Position numbers and translations under genes: made by a program
NCBI RefSeq assembly: GCF_009908265.2
Contig: NZ_JAAATX020000003.1
Coordinates: forward strand, 298,942 to 362,941
From: Paragemmobacter amnigenus
GTDB taxonomy: Bacteria > Pseudomonadota > Alphaproteobacteria > Rhodobacterales > Rhodobacteraceae
Direction of reading: 5' to 3'
Length of the DNA: 64,000 nt
The notes under the pieces: generated by a model
Databases searched by the model: none
Told to the model about the DNA's origin: nothing
What the model saw: the letters and a program-made list of their open reading frames with translations, nothing else
Shown: in pieces, positions 8,705 through 17,353 of the stretch
Layout: the number at the start of each line of letters is the position of its first letter
Position numbering within the stretch: position 1 is the first letter of the stretch

Positions 8705-9383
8705 GAAAATCGCCTTCCAACTGTCCAAAGCCAGATATGGCGCGCGCCGCAGGCTGCGCAACATCACATTGGCGTTGGCCCTCTGCCTCCCCGCCGCCGC
8801 GCAGGCAGAAACCACCATCGTGGCGCTGGGCGACAGCCTCACCGCAGGCTACGGCCTGCCCGAAGGTGACGGCCTCGTTCCCCAGATGCAAGCTTGGCTC
8901 ACCGCCCAAGGGTCAGACATCACCCTCATCAATGCAGGCGTCTCCGGCGACACCTCGGCGGGCGGCCTCTCCCGCCTCGACTGGTCGCTGACCCCCGAAA
9001 CCGACGCCCTCATCGTCACCTTGGGCGGCAACGACCTCCTGCGCGGCATCCAGCCATCCGAAACCCGCAGCAACATCGACAGTATCGTGAAACAGGCGAC
9101 CGAGCGCGGCCTGAAAGTCCTGATCGTCCCGATGGAGGCGCCCGGCAATTTCGGCCCCGACTACAAGGCCGACTTCGACGCCCTCTACCCCGCCATCGCC
9201 ACCACCCACGGCGCGGCCATCACCCAACCCTTCTTCCGCCTCCTCGCCCCCGACGCCACCGACCCGGGCCAGATCGCGGCCTTCATGCAACCCGACGGCC
9301 TGCACCCCAACAAGGACGGCGTGGCCGAAATCGTCGCCCGCCTCGGCCCCGCCGTGCTGGACCTCGCCAAGCCCACCCCCTGA
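8703..9383 (+). CDS. tesA: Periplasmic arylesterase / acyl-CoA thioesterase TesA (SGNH hydrolase)
   Basis: 226 residues as annotated: a long basic n-region, hydrophobic NITLALALCLPAAAQA signal peptide, then mature SGNH hydrolase. Block I is ALGDSLTAGYG (nucleophile Ser), block II has the Gly of NAGVSGDTS, block III is LGGNDLLRG, and block V DGLHPN carries the catalytic Asp and His. It should hydrolyse short acyl esters or thioesters in the periplasm. The ATG at 8703 overlaps the divergent ybbA ATG; no clear Shine-Dalgarno sequence precedes it, and the unusually long n-region (about 20 residues) leaves open a downstream non-ATG start. Divergent linkage to ybbA/ybbP supports the identification. 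Confidence 0.88.
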   Translation: MKIAFQLSKARYGARRRLRNITLALALCLPAAAQAETTIVALGDSLTAGYGLPEGDGLVPQMQAWLTAQGSDITLINAGVSGDTSAGGLSRLDWSLTPETDALIVTLGGNDLLRGIQPSETRSNIDSIVKQATERGLKVLIVPMEAPGNFGPDYKADFDALYPAIATTHGAAITQPFFRLLAPDATDPGQIAAFMQPDGLHPNKDGVAEIVARLGPAVLDLAKPTP

Positions 9384-9403
9384 ACGCCGGGCAAGCCCCC
9401 CGG

Positions 9404-9451
9404 CTTCATCTCGGCCCAAATGCCCCGGGGGTCCGGGGGCAGCGCCCCCGG
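9404..9451. repeat. Intergenic element: CTTCATC...CAAAT + GGGGGC hairpin (copy A)
   Basis: Starts with CTTCATCTCGGCCCAAAT, followed by a G-run and the hairpin CCGGGGGC-AGC-GCCCCCGG (9433-9440 / 9444-9451). The same layout occurs at 34402-34471 and 37806-37873. It lies just after tesA and may terminate its transcript. A run of 12 C (9465-9476) follows. Confidence 0.6.
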
Positions 9452-9538
9452 CGGCCTCCACCCGCCCCCCCCCCCCACAACCCCCTTGCAACTCCCCCGC
9501 CCGCGTCCGATGACTCGGCGCACGACCGGAGCGCGCCC

Positions 9539-10963
9539 ATGTCCCTCATCCCCGCCCTGAAAACCCTGCTCGGTGACGCACACGTCCTCACCGGCCCCGA
9601 CACCGCGCGCTACGCCCGTGACTGGATGGGCACCTACGAAGGCATCCCCCTCGCCGTCGCCCGCCCCGCCAACACCGCCGAAGTGGCCGCCACCGTCAAA
9701 CTCGCCGCCGACCACGGCATCCCCGTCATCCCCGTCTCCGGCAACACGGGCCTCACGGGGGCCACCTACACCGAAGGTGGCCTGCTGCTGTCCACCGAAC
9801 GCCTGAACCGTATCCGCGAGATCCGCCCCGCCTCGCGCATCGCCATCGTCGAGGCAGGCGTCATCCTCTCCACCCTCCACGACGCCGCAGAAACCCACGG
9901 CCTCTACTTCCCGCTCTGGTTCGGCGCGCGCGGCTCCGCCATGATCGGCGGCGTGCTCTCCACCAATGCAGGCGGCTCCAACGTCCTGCGCTACGGCTCC
10001 ACCCGCGCGCTCTGTCTGGGGCTCGAAGTCGTCCTCCCCGACGGCCGCATCCTCGACCTCATGTCGGAACTCCACAAGGACAACTCCGGCTACGACCTGA
10101 AAAACCTTTTCATCGGTGCCGAGGGCACGCTCGGCATCATAACCGCCGCCGTGATGAAACTCGTCCCCGCCCCCCTTGCCCATGCCACCGCCACGCTGGC
10201 CGTCCGCTCTCTCCCCGACGCGCTCACGCTCCTCAACCGCCTTCAGGCCGCGACCGGAGGGTTGGTGGAAGCCTTCGAATACATGCCCGCCGATTACATG
10301 CGCCGCCTCGTCGCCATCCGCCCCGACATCGGCCGCCCCTTCGCCACCCCCCATGACACGACGATCCTCGTCGAACTCGCCGCCACCGCGCCCGCCCTTG
10401 CCACCCCCGCGCCCGACGGCACCGTCCCGCTGGCCGACCTGCTCGAATCCACCCTTGCCGACCTCATGGAAGACGGCCTCGTCCTCGACGCCACCATCGC
10501 CCGCTCCACCGCCCAGCGCAGCGCCATGTGGGCGCGGCGCGAGGCGGCGGCAGAAATCGGCGCCGCCGTCAAACCCATGATCGACAGCGACATCGCCGTC
10601 CCGCTGGACAAGGTTGCCACCTTCCTCGACCGCATCACCCCCCGCCTCGCCACCATCGCTCCGGGGGCCGATACCGTGACCGTGGCCCATCTGGGCGACG
10701 GCAACCTTCATTTCTCGGTCTATCCGGGCGACCCGTCGAAAGACCTCTACGACCGCGTCATCACCGCGATCGAGGATATCGTGCAGGACCTCGGCGGCTC
10801 CTTCTCGGCCGAACACGGGGTGGGTCTGTCCAAGCTCAACTCCATGTCCCGCCGCAAGGACCCCGTCGCGCTCGACCTCATGCGGACGATCAAATCCGCC
10901 ATCGACCCCGCAGGCCTGATGAACCCCGGCAAGGTGATCCCCCCGAAAGACGCCAGAAAATGA
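9539..10963 (+). CDS. FAD-linked oxidase, GlcD / D-2-hydroxyacid dehydrogenase type
   Basis: 474-residue flavoprotein. The PCMH-type FAD-binding domain covers residues about 35-215 (PVIPVSGNTGLTGA, the GGVLSTNAGG loop, GAEGTLGIITAAVMKL). The C-terminal FAD-oxidase cap has the metal/substrate motif VAHLGDGNLHF and the terminal HGVGLSKL...MNPGKV. This is the family of GlcD, D-lactate dehydrogenase and D-2-hydroxyglutarate dehydrogenase; it oxidises a D-2-hydroxyacid. Single-subunit length and absence of glcE/glcF nearby favour a D-lactate or D-2-hydroxyglutarate enzyme over glycolate oxidase, but the substrate is not settled. The stop overlaps the MFS start (ATGA). Confidence 0.85.
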   Translation: MSLIPALKTLLGDAHVLTGPDTARYARDWMGTYEGIPLAVARPANTAEVAATVKLAADHGIPVIPVSGNTGLTGATYTEGGLLLSTERLNRIREIRPASRIAIVEAGVILSTLHDAAETHGLYFPLWFGARGSAMIGGVLSTNAGGSNVLRYGSTRALCLGLEVVLPDGRILDLMSELHKDNSGYDLKNLFIGAEGTLGIITAAVMKLVPAPLAHATATLAVRSLPDALTLLNRLQAATGGLVEAFEYMPADYMRRLVAIRPDIGRPFATPHDTTILVELAATAPALATPAPDGTVPLADLLESTLADLMEDGLVLDATIARSTAQRSAMWARREAAAEIGAAVKPMIDSDIAVPLDKVATFLDRITPRLATIAPGADTVTVAHLGDGNLHFSVYPGDPSKDLYDRVITAIEDIVQDLGGSFSAEHGVGLSKLNSMSRRKDPVALDLMRTIKSAIDPAGLMNPGKVIPPKDARK

Positions 10964-12150
10964 CCACCCTCGCCGTGCTGCGCGACCCGACCCTGCGGCT
11001 CATCGCATGGGCGCTCCTGCTGATGGGGGCGCTCAATGCCTCGGTCTATCCCTACCAGTCGCTGGTGGGGATCGAACGCATCGGCCTGTCCGAACCCGCC
11101 TTCGCGCTCATCCTCGTCGCGGCCTCTGCCGTCTCGGTCAGCGCCTCGGTCCTTCTGGGCATCCTGTCGGATCAGAAGGCAAACCGCCGCCGCATCGCGC
11201 TGTTCACCGCCACCTCGGGCGCCACGGGCGTGGGGCTCATGCTGGTCGCCCCCTCGCCTCTCACCTTCACGCTCTGCCACGGGCTGCTCTTCCCCGTCGC
11301 CTCCTCGCTCTACGGACAGCTCTTCGCGCTGGCCCGCCTCGCCCGTTCCGACGACGGCGCTGCGCGCGACGCGATCCTGTCCACCATCCGCGCGGCCATG
11401 TCGGTCAGCTTCCTTGCCATGCTGGTCTTCTGGACCTTCGCCTTCGGCCGGGGTCTGGATGTCACCGCCGTCTACCTCTCGGCCACCCTCGCCGCCGTGG
11501 CTCTGACCACGCTGCTCGCACTGAAATGGCCCAAGGACGGCACGACCGCATGGGACGACCGCCCCTCCGGCCTCAACTTCACCCGCGCCATGGCCGAGAT
11601 CGCCTCGCCCCCGATCCTCATCCGCCTCCTCCTGCTCGGGGCCATCGCCTCGGCAGGGAACCTCTACATGATCCTCACCTCGCTGGTGTTCGAGGCCTCG
11701 CCCACCCGCGATTCCGGCACCACCGCGCTCTATATCGGCCTCGTCGCGGGGTGGGAGGTGCCCTTCATGCTCCTCCTTCCCCTCATCACCCACCGCTTGC
11801 GCCGCTCCACCCTGATCGCGGGCGGAACGCTGCTCTATGTCGCCCACCTCGCCCTGATGCCCGTGCTGACCGAAAGCGCGTGGCTCTGGCTCCTCCCCCT
11901 GCTCGCGGGGCTCGGCGGTACGGCGATCCTGACCCTGCCCATCGCCTATTATCAGGACCTGCTTGCCGGACGCCCCGGCACGGCGGGGGCGATGCTGGCG
12001 CTGCAACGGCTGGTGTCGGAACTGCTGGCCGCCTTCGCCTTCGCGGCGGGCAGCTTCTTCGGCAGCTACACCGCCACGGCCTTCCTCGGTGCAGGCGTGG
12101 CGGTCACGGGCGCGCTGGCGCTGCTGTGGATCGACCGCAACCGCACCTGA
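10960..12150 (+). CDS. MFS transporter, sugar-efflux (SetA)-like
   Basis: 396 residues with about 12 predicted membrane helices. The cytoplasmic loop after helix 2 reads GILSDQKANRRRI, the G-x-x-(S/A)-D-R-x-x-x-R/K-R signature of the major facilitator superfamily. Sequence feel (N-terminal PYQSLVGIERIGLSEPAFALI) is closest to the SetA/SotA efflux group. It overlaps the FAD oxidase gene by 4 nt, so the two are translationally coupled; transport of the oxidase substrate or product is a reasonable inference but not shown. Confidence 0.8.
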   Translation: MTTLAVLRDPTLRLIAWALLLMGALNASVYPYQSLVGIERIGLSEPAFALILVAASAVSVSASVLLGILSDQKANRRRIALFTATSGATGVGLMLVAPSPLTFTLCHGLLFPVASSLYGQLFALARLARSDDGAARDAILSTIRAAMSVSFLAMLVFWTFAFGRGLDVTAVYLSATLAAVALTTLLALKWPKDGTTAWDDRPSGLNFTRAMAEIASPPILIRLLLLGAIASAGNLYMILTSLVFEASPTRDSGTTALYIGLVAGWEVPFMLLLPLITHRLRRSTLIAGGTLLYVAHLALMPVLTESAWLWLLPLLAGLGGTAILTLPIAYYQDLLAGRPGTAGAMLALQRLVSELLAAFAFAAGSFFGSYTATAFLGAGVAVTGALALLWIDRNRT

Positions 12151-12159
12151 CCGGACCGC

Positions 12160-12275
12160 GATTTTTCTGGCGAAAAATCCCGCCCCCGAATGTTCTGGCG
12201 AACATTCCCCAACCCTTGCGCCCCGAATTTTCGCCAGAAAATTCGCCCGCAAAATTCTTCGCAGATGAATTTTGC
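12160..12275. repeat. Second cluster of short palindromes with the same core
   Basis: Four hairpins between the convergent MFS and hemC genes: 12160-12179 (stem GATTTTTC, loop TGGC), 12188-12207 (GAATGTTC, TGGC), 12224-12245 (CGAATTTTC, GCCA) and 12249-12275 (GCAAAATTCTTC, loop GCA, one mismatch). Again the stems vary while TTC-loop-GAA is constant. The final unit, including the adjacent CCCTA that contains the hemC stop, is nearly identical to the unit next to the ABC permease stop at 5490-5519. Confidence 0.8.
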
Positions 12276-12276
12276 C

Positions 12277-13221
12277 CTATCGCCAGCTGAAGAACCCCGC
12301 AGGCGCGCGTCCCAGCAGCTCCTCCGCCAGATCGCGCCCCAGCGCCGCCGCATCCGCGACCCCGCCCCGCCGCTCGCCCGTGATGGACTCGCTGCCATCG
12401 GGCCGCAGGATTTCCCCCCGCAGCCAAAGCCCGTTCCCCTCGATCACCGCAAGCCCCGCAATCGGCGTCTCGCAGGATCCATCCAGCCGCGCCAGCATGC
12501 CCCGCTCGGCGGCCAGCCGCACACCCGTCGGCCCGTCATGGATCGCCGCCAGCATCCATTCCACCCGCGCATCCGCCGCGCGCCGCTCCACCCCGATCGC
12601 GCCTTGGGCGACCGCAGGCAGCATCTCTTCCGGGGCAATGGCCCCCCGCGCCACATGCGCCATGCCCAGCCGGTTCAAGCCCGCCATGGCAAGGAAGGTG
12701 GCCACCGCCACCCCGTCCTCCAGCTTCCTCATCCGCGTCTGCACATTGCCGCGGAACTCCACCAGCCGCAGGTCCGGCCGCCGCAGTGCCAGTTGCGCCC
12801 GCCGCCGCAAGCTTGACGACCCCACCACCGCCCCCTGCGGCAGATCGGCCAGCGAGGCGACCGTGGGCGACACGAACCCGTCGCGCACATCCTCGCGCGG
12901 CAGAAAGCAGTCGAGGATCAACCCGTCCGGCTGCACCGTCGGCATGTCCTTCATCGAATGGACGGCAATATCGATGCCGCCGTCGATCAGCGCCTCCTCG
13001 ATCTCGCGCGTGAACAGCCCCTTGCCGCCGATCTCCTTCAACGGCTTGTCCAGAATCTGGTCGCCCGTCACCTTGATCACCACGATCTCGAACGCATCCT
13101 CGGGCAGCGCGAAAGCCGCCATCAGGCAACGCCGCACCTCATGCGCCTGCCAGAGCGCAAGGGGCGAACCACGGGTTCCGATCTTCAACGGCTGGGCGGG
13201 ATGGGGAAGCGGATATGTCAT
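12277..13221 (-). CDS. hemC: Hydroxymethylbilane synthase (porphobilinogen deaminase)
   Basis: 314 residues. Cytosolic enzyme that condenses four porphobilinogen molecules into hydroxymethylbilane. Domain 1 has KIGTRGSPLALWQA, domain 2 the substrate-binding HSMKDMP and VGSSSLRRRAQL with RGNVQTRMRKL, domain 3 the dipyrromethane cofactor Cys in DGSCETPIAG. Start MTYPLPHP at 13221 fits the family; an ATG 12 nt upstream is possible, and neither has a clear ribosome site. The TAG stop belongs to a palindrome-associated motif also found at the ABC permease stop. It is divergent from hemE across a 313-nt gap rich in hairpins. Confidence 0.95.
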   Translation of the reverse strand: MTYPLPHPAQPLKIGTRGSPLALWQAHEVRRCLMAAFALPEDAFEIVVIKVTGDQILDKPLKEIGGKGLFTREIEEALIDGGIDIAVHSMKDMPTVQPDGLILDCFLPREDVRDGFVSPTVASLADLPQGAVVGSSSLRRRAQLALRRPDLRLVEFRGNVQTRMRKLEDGVAVATFLAMAGLNRLGMAHVARGAIAPEEMLPAVAQGAIGVERRAADARVEWMLAAIHDGPTGVRLAAERGMLARLDGSCETPIAGLAVIEGNGLWLRGEILRPDGSESITGERRGGVADAAALGRDLAEELLGRAPAGFFSWR

Positions 13222-13336
13222 AGGGGAAGGCATACAACTGTCACGCAAACCTGACAACTCTTGACAAGACCCCGCCACAAGCGGACGCATGGGGCATGAC
13301 GCAAGTCCACTTCATCCTCGCGCAACGGCAGGTTCC

Positions 13337-13467
13337 GGCCCGTGGCCCAAGCCACGGGCCGCGCACGACCCGCCCCCTCGGGTCGTGCGCCACAGTCGCC
13401 CGCCCCGGCGGATCATGCGCGGCCCTACCGGCGGGACTGCGAAACGCTCCACAGGAGCCTTTCGCAG
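13337..13467. other. Three strong hairpins in the hemC-hemE divergent gap
   Basis: 13222-13534 holds no gene. It contains GGCCCGTGGC with loop CCAA (13337-13360), a perfect 12-bp stem GCGCACGACCCG with loop CCCCCT (13361-13390), and a 14-bp stem starting CTGCGAAA with loop ACA and one mismatch (13437-13467). No T-run follows any of them on either strand. They lie in the presumed leader/promoter region of both haem genes, so a regulatory or transcript-end role is possible. Confidence 0.6.
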
Positions 13468-13534
13468 CCCCTCGCACATCAACCCCGCTATCCTGCACCG
13501 CCTCGCGCTCCCTGCTCCCCACGAAAGCCACCCC

Positions 13535-14572
13535 ATGACCCAGCCCGAAAAGACCATCCTGCGCGCCCTTGCAGGCGAAACCCTGCCCACGCCCCCGATC
13601 TGGATGATGCGTCAGGCGGGCCGCTACCTGCCCGAATACCGCGCCACCCGCGCGCAGGCGGGGGATTTCCTGTCGCTCTGCTACAATCCCGACCTCGCCG
13701 CCGAAGTCACCTTGCAACCGATCCGCCGCTACGGCTTCGACGCGGCGATCCTCTTCGCCGACATCCTGCTCTTGCCGCAGGCGCTGGGTCCGGAACTCTG
13801 GTTCGAAACCGGCGAAGGCCCGCGCATGCAGACCACCACCACGATGGATCAGGTGCGCGCCCTGAAACCGACCCACGCCATCCACGACACCCTCTCGCCC
13901 GTCTACGAAACCGTCCGCATCCTGTCGCGCGAACTCCCGCGCGAGACAACGCTCATCGGCTTTGCGGGTGCCCCCTGGACCGTCGCCACCTACATGATCG
14001 CGGGCCGCGGCAGCAAAGACCAGGGCGCCGCCCACGCGCTGAAAAACACCGACCGCGCCACCTTCACCGCCCTCATCGACCGCATTACCGAGGCCACCGT
14101 CGAATACCTCTCGGCGCAGGTCGAGGCCGGGGCCGAAGTCGTCAAACTCTTCGACTCATGGGCCGGATCGCTCAAAGGTCAGGATTTCGAGGATTTCGCC
14201 GTCGCCCCCGCCGCGAAGATCATCGCCGCGATGAAGGCCCGCCACCCCGGCCTGCCCGTCATCGCCTTCCCGCGCGAGGCTGGCGCGGGCTACATCGGCT
14301 TCGCCGCCAAGACGGGCGCCGATTGCGTGGCGCTCGACAATTCCATCACCCCCGAATGGGGCGCGGCCAATGTCCAGACCACGGGCTGCGTGCAAGGCAA
14401 CCTCGCCCCCGAACACATGGTCACAGGGGGCGAGGCGCTGGTGCGCGAAACCCGCCGCGTGGTCGAAGCCTTCCGCAAGGGGCCGCATATCTTCAACCTC
14501 GGCCACGGCATCACGCCCGATGCCAACCCCGACAACGTACAACTGATGATCGACACAGTGCGCGGGGCCTGA
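13535..14572 (+). CDS. hemE: Uroporphyrinogen decarboxylase
   Basis: 345 residues. Converts uroporphyrinogen III to coproporphyrinogen III in the cytosol. Signature 1 [17 protein letters not shown] is intact (the Arg residues bind substrate carboxylates), the catalytic Asp follows in ILFADILL, signature 2 is seen in [13 protein letters not shown], and the C-terminal FNLGHGI segment is present. The start MTQPEKTIL matches relatives; the longer upstream open frame is not conserved. hemE competes with cobA (56262-56981) for uroporphyrinogen III. Confidence 0.95.
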   Translation: MTQPEKTILRALAGETLPTPPIWMMRQAGRYLPEYRATRAQAGDFLSLCYNPDLAAEVTLQPIRRYGFDAAILFADILLLPQALGPELWFETGEGPRMQTTTTMDQVRALKPTHAIHDTLSPVYETVRILSRELPRETTLIGFAGAPWTVATYMIAGRGSKDQGAAHALKNTDRATFTALIDRITEATVEYLSAQVEAGAEVVKLFDSWAGSLKGQDFEDFAVAPAAKIIAAMKARHPGLPVIAFPREAGAGYIGFAAKTGADCVALDNSITPEWGAANVQTTGCVQGNLAPEHMVTGGEALVRETRRVVEAFRKGPHIFNLGHGITPDANPDNVQLMIDTVRGA

Positions 14573-14630
14573 CCCCGCCACCTTGCCGCCCGACGGCCCA
14601 AGGCATAGGCTGGACCCGAAGGGAACAGCC

Positions 14631-15038
14631 ATGCCACCCCCCGCCATCCTCGAAACCGTGCTCTACGCCGCAGACCCCGATGCCTGCGCGGATTTCTACA
14701 TCCGCCTCTTCGGCTTTGCCGACCAGCGCCGGGTCAAGGGCCGCTTCGCCTTCCTGCGCGGGGAAACCCAGATGCTGCTGATCTTCAACCCCGGCCCCTC
14801 CTCCGACCCCGCCCGGCAATCGGGCATCCCCGCCCACGGCGCGCATGGCCCCGGCCATATCTGCTTCCGCGCCGAAGGTCCCGGCGACCTCGCCCGCTGG
14901 CGCGCCCGGCTGACATCGCTCGCCATCCCCCTCGAACACGAACACGACTGGCCGGGCGGCGGCCGGTCGCTCTACCTCCGCGACCCCGCAGGCAACTCCG
15001 TCGAAATCGCCGAGGCCCGCATCTGGGGGCTGGAATGA
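14631..15038 (+). CDS. VOC-superfamily (glyoxalase/bleomycin resistance-like) protein
   Basis: 135 residues forming one vicinal-oxygen-chelate module pair: N-terminal LETVLYAADPDACADFYIRLFGF, central GPGHICFRAEGPGDLARWRARL and C-terminal SLYLRDPAGNSVEIAE, where His and Glu are candidate metal ligands. Such single-domain VOC proteins include lyases, dioxygenases and antibiotic-binding proteins; nothing identifies the substrate. The start is preceded by GAAGGGA. It overlaps the EamA gene by 4 nt (ATGA), implying coupled expression. Confidence 0.75.
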   Translation: MPPPAILETVLYAADPDACADFYIRLFGFADQRRVKGRFAFLRGETQMLLIFNPGPSSDPARQSGIPAHGAHGPGHICFRAEGPGDLARWRARLTSLAIPLEHEHDWPGGGRSLYLRDPAGNSVEIAEARIWGLE

Positions 15039-15937
15039 CGCTTCCCCTCTGGGTCTGGGCCACGCTCATGGGTGCCATCGCCCAGACCGGCCGCAACGCC
15101 ACGCAGGCGGGGCTGACCGCGGCCATCGGCACCGCAGGCGCGACGCAGGTCCGCTTCCTCTTCGGCCTGCCCTTCGCGCTGCTCTTCCTTGCCGGACACA
15201 GCGCATGGACCGGCAGCACCCCTGCCCTGCCCGGCCCCGCCACGCTGGGCTGGACCCTGCTCGGGGCATGGGCGCAGATCGCGGGAACCGCACTGATGCT
15301 CCTCCTGATGAAGGACCAGTCCTTCGGCGTCGCCACCGCATGGCTCAAGACCGAACCCGTCCTCGTGGCCCTGCTGGGTGCGGCGCTGCTGGGCGACGCG
15401 CTCACCCCCGGCATTCTTGCCGCCATCGCCATCGCCACGGCGGGCGTGCTGATCCTGTCGGTGAGACCCGGCCCTGCGATCGGCAGCCTCTTCCAGTCGC
15501 GCCCCGCCGCGCTTGGCCTCTTGTCAGGGCTGGGCTACGGCCTTGCCGCCATCGGCTTCCGGGGCGGAATCACCACCCTGCCGGCTGGCAGCTTCCTGAC
15601 CCGCGCGCTCACGACCCTCGCGCTGGCACTGGCGATCCAGACCGCCACGCTGCTCCTCTGGCTTGCCCTCTTCGACCGTGCCGCGCTCAGGGGCTCGTTC
15701 CGCGTCTGGCGCACGTCGCTTGCCGCGGGCTTTCTCGGCGCCTTCGCCTCGGCCTGCTGGTTCACCGGCTTCTCGCTGACCACCGCCGCCAATGTCCGCA
15801 CGCTGGCCCTGGTCGAGGTGCCGCTGGCCCAGCTCGTCGCCCGCCTGCATTTCCGCCAAGGCACAACCGCGCGCCAATATGTCGGCATGGCGACGATCCT
15901 CGCAGGCGTCGCGGCCCTGCTCTGGCAACAGGGGTGA
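15035..15937 (+). CDS. EamA/DMT-family transporter
   Basis: 300 residues with ten predicted membrane helices in two EamA halves. The duplicated EamA pattern is visible as FGVATAWLKTEPVLVALLGAALLGDALTPG in the first half and NVRTLALVEVPLAQLVARLHFRQG in the second. Members export metabolites or amino acids; substrate unknown. Translationally coupled to the VOC gene upstream. Confidence 0.8.
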   Translation: MTLPLWVWATLMGAIAQTGRNATQAGLTAAIGTAGATQVRFLFGLPFALLFLAGHSAWTGSTPALPGPATLGWTLLGAWAQIAGTALMLLLMKDQSFGVATAWLKTEPVLVALLGAALLGDALTPGILAAIAIATAGVLILSVRPGPAIGSLFQSRPAALGLLSGLGYGLAAIGFRGGITTLPAGSFLTRALTTLALALAIQTATLLLWLALFDRAALRGSFRVWRTSLAAGFLGAFASACWFTGFSLTTAANVRTLALVEVPLAQLVARLHFRQGTTARQYVGMATILAGVAALLWQQG

Positions 15938-15961
15938 CCCGCAGGCCGGGCAATACCCGAC

Positions 15962-16309
15962 CTACGCCGCAACCAACCCCCGCAGCACGGCCAACGCCGC
16001 CTGCCCGTCCGCATCATCGCCCGCGACAAAGACCGCGACCGTGCCGACCATCCCCAGCTTCGCCTGCATCGCGGGACGGATCGTCAGGACGAAGCCTTCG
16101 GCGGTGAACTCCACCCTCTCCACCGCATCCTTCGCGGCAAAGATGTCATCCGACACCTCCAGATACAGCCCTTTGCGATCCCCGGGACGCCCCTCGAAGA
16201 TCACATAGCCATCCTCGGGGTCCTCGCTCGCGGCAAAGCCCACGGCGTGATCGCCGCCCTCGGTGTCGGTCCAGAAGGCCCGCGCCCTGATCTCGATATC
16301 CGCCGCCAT
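15962..16309 (-). CDS. Small acidic protein, possibly Imm10-like
   Basis: 115 residues, acidic, no signal peptide or membrane segment. The pattern AVGFAASEDPEDGYVIFEGR...KGLYLEVSDDIFAAKDAVERVEFTAEGFVLTIRP resembles the Imm10 immunity-protein fold (GFA-x-D...YVEI-D...I..V.L..D), but the match is by eye only. The last 20 residues are Ala-rich. No toxin gene is adjacent, so an immunity role is speculative; it could equally be a housekeeping orphan between EamA and hemF. Confidence 0.5.
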   Translation of the reverse strand: MAADIEIRARAFWTDTEGGDHAVGFAASEDPEDGYVIFEGRPGDRKGLYLEVSDDIFAAKDAVERVEFTAEGFVLTIRPAMQAKLGMVGTVAVFVAGDDADGQAALAVLRGLVAA

Positions 16310-16357
16310 TCCCGCGTCCCTTCCAAAACCCCGCGCCCCTCTACAGGCGCGCGCGGG

Positions 16358-17233
16358 TCAAGTCCACTTGGCAATCGGCGGCAGGCTCATCAGCACGGCA
16401 TTGGCATCGTGCCCCGTCTCCAGCCCGAACTTCGTGCCGCGGTCGTAGACAAGGTTGTATTCCGCATAAAGCCCGCGATGGACCAGCTGCGCCTCGCGGT
16501 CGGCCTCGGTCCATGCCGAGCCCACGCGCCGCTCGGTCACCGGAACGAAGGCGGGCAGGAAATGCCGCCCCACCTCCTGCGTAAAGGCGAAATCCGCCTC
16601 CCAGCTATCGCCCCCCGCGCCGCCGGTGTTCAGGTCGTCATAGAAGATGCCGCCCACCCCCCGCGCCCGTCCGCGATGGGGGACAAAGAAATACTCGTCC
16701 GCCCAGGCCTTGAACTTCGGGTAATAGCCCGCATCGTGCAGGTCGCAGGCCGCCTGCATCTGCCCGTGAAAATGCGCCGTATCCTCGGCATATTCGATCG
16801 CCGGATTCAGGTCCGCCCCGCCCCCGAACCACCAGGCATGCGGCGTCCAGAACATCCGCGTGTTCATATGCACCGCCGGACAATGCGGGTTGACCATATG
16901 CGCCACCAGCGAAATCCCCGACGCCCAGAAGCGCGGATCGCGGTCCATCCCCGGCACGCCCCGCGCCGCCATGGCCTTCTGAGCCCGCTCGCCCAGCGTG
17001 CCATGCACCTCTGAGACGTTGACGCCCACCTTCTCGAACACGCGGCCCCCGCGCATCACGCTCATCAACCCGCCGCCGCCATCCGCGCGCACCGTCGGCG
17101 TCACCTCGAACCGGCCCGGCATGCCCTGACCGTGGCGGTCCTCCAACCCCTCGAAGGCCGCGACGATCTGGTCGCGCAACTCTCGGAACCAGGCGGCGGC
17201 ACGCGCCTTGCGGGCATCGAACAGGTCGGTCAT
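16358..17233 (-). CDS. hemF: Oxygen-dependent coproporphyrinogen III oxidase
   Basis: 291 residues, the usual HemF length. Decarboxylates coproporphyrinogen III to protoporphyrinogen IX using O2. Diagnostic segments are MNTRMFWTPHAWWFGGGADLNP-type core, YEPHFHG equivalent DTAHFHGQM, GRARGVGGIFYDDLN and the C-terminal YAEYNLVYDRGTKFGL. The start MTDLFDARK is preceded by GGAG 6 nt upstream. This is the aerobic enzyme; the oxygen-independent HemN often linked to fnrL in Rhodobacter is not in the window. Confidence 0.95.
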   Translation of the reverse strand: MTDLFDARKARAAAWFRELRDQIVAAFEGLEDRHGQGMPGRFEVTPTVRADGGGGLMSVMRGGRVFEKVGVNVSEVHGTLGERAQKAMAARGVPGMDRDPRFWASGISLVAHMVNPHCPAVHMNTRMFWTPHAWWFGGGADLNPAIEYAEDTAHFHGQMQAACDLHDAGYYPKFKAWADEYFFVPHRGRARGVGGIFYDDLNTGGAGGDSWEADFAFTQEVGRHFLPAFVPVTERRVGSAWTEADREAQLVHRGLYAEYNLVYDRGTKFGLETGHDANAVLMSLPPIAKWT

Positions 17234-17353
17234 CTGTCTCTCCAGGTTTACACTTTCCCTGCCTAGCACCTTGGAACCCGTCTCGCCAACATGGCATTTG
17301 GCATCACCCCGCCCCCGCGCTATCACGGGGCATTGCCGTTGACCGAGGTTCCC

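Noticed and set aside
13337..13390. tRNA or structured small RNA gene between hemC and hemE
   Set aside because: The stems do not form a cloverleaf and lack T-loop or anticodon features.
14631..15937. VOC + EamA pair as an antibiotic resistance cassette
   Set aside because: Both are generic families, composition matches the chromosome, and there are no mobile-element traces nearby.
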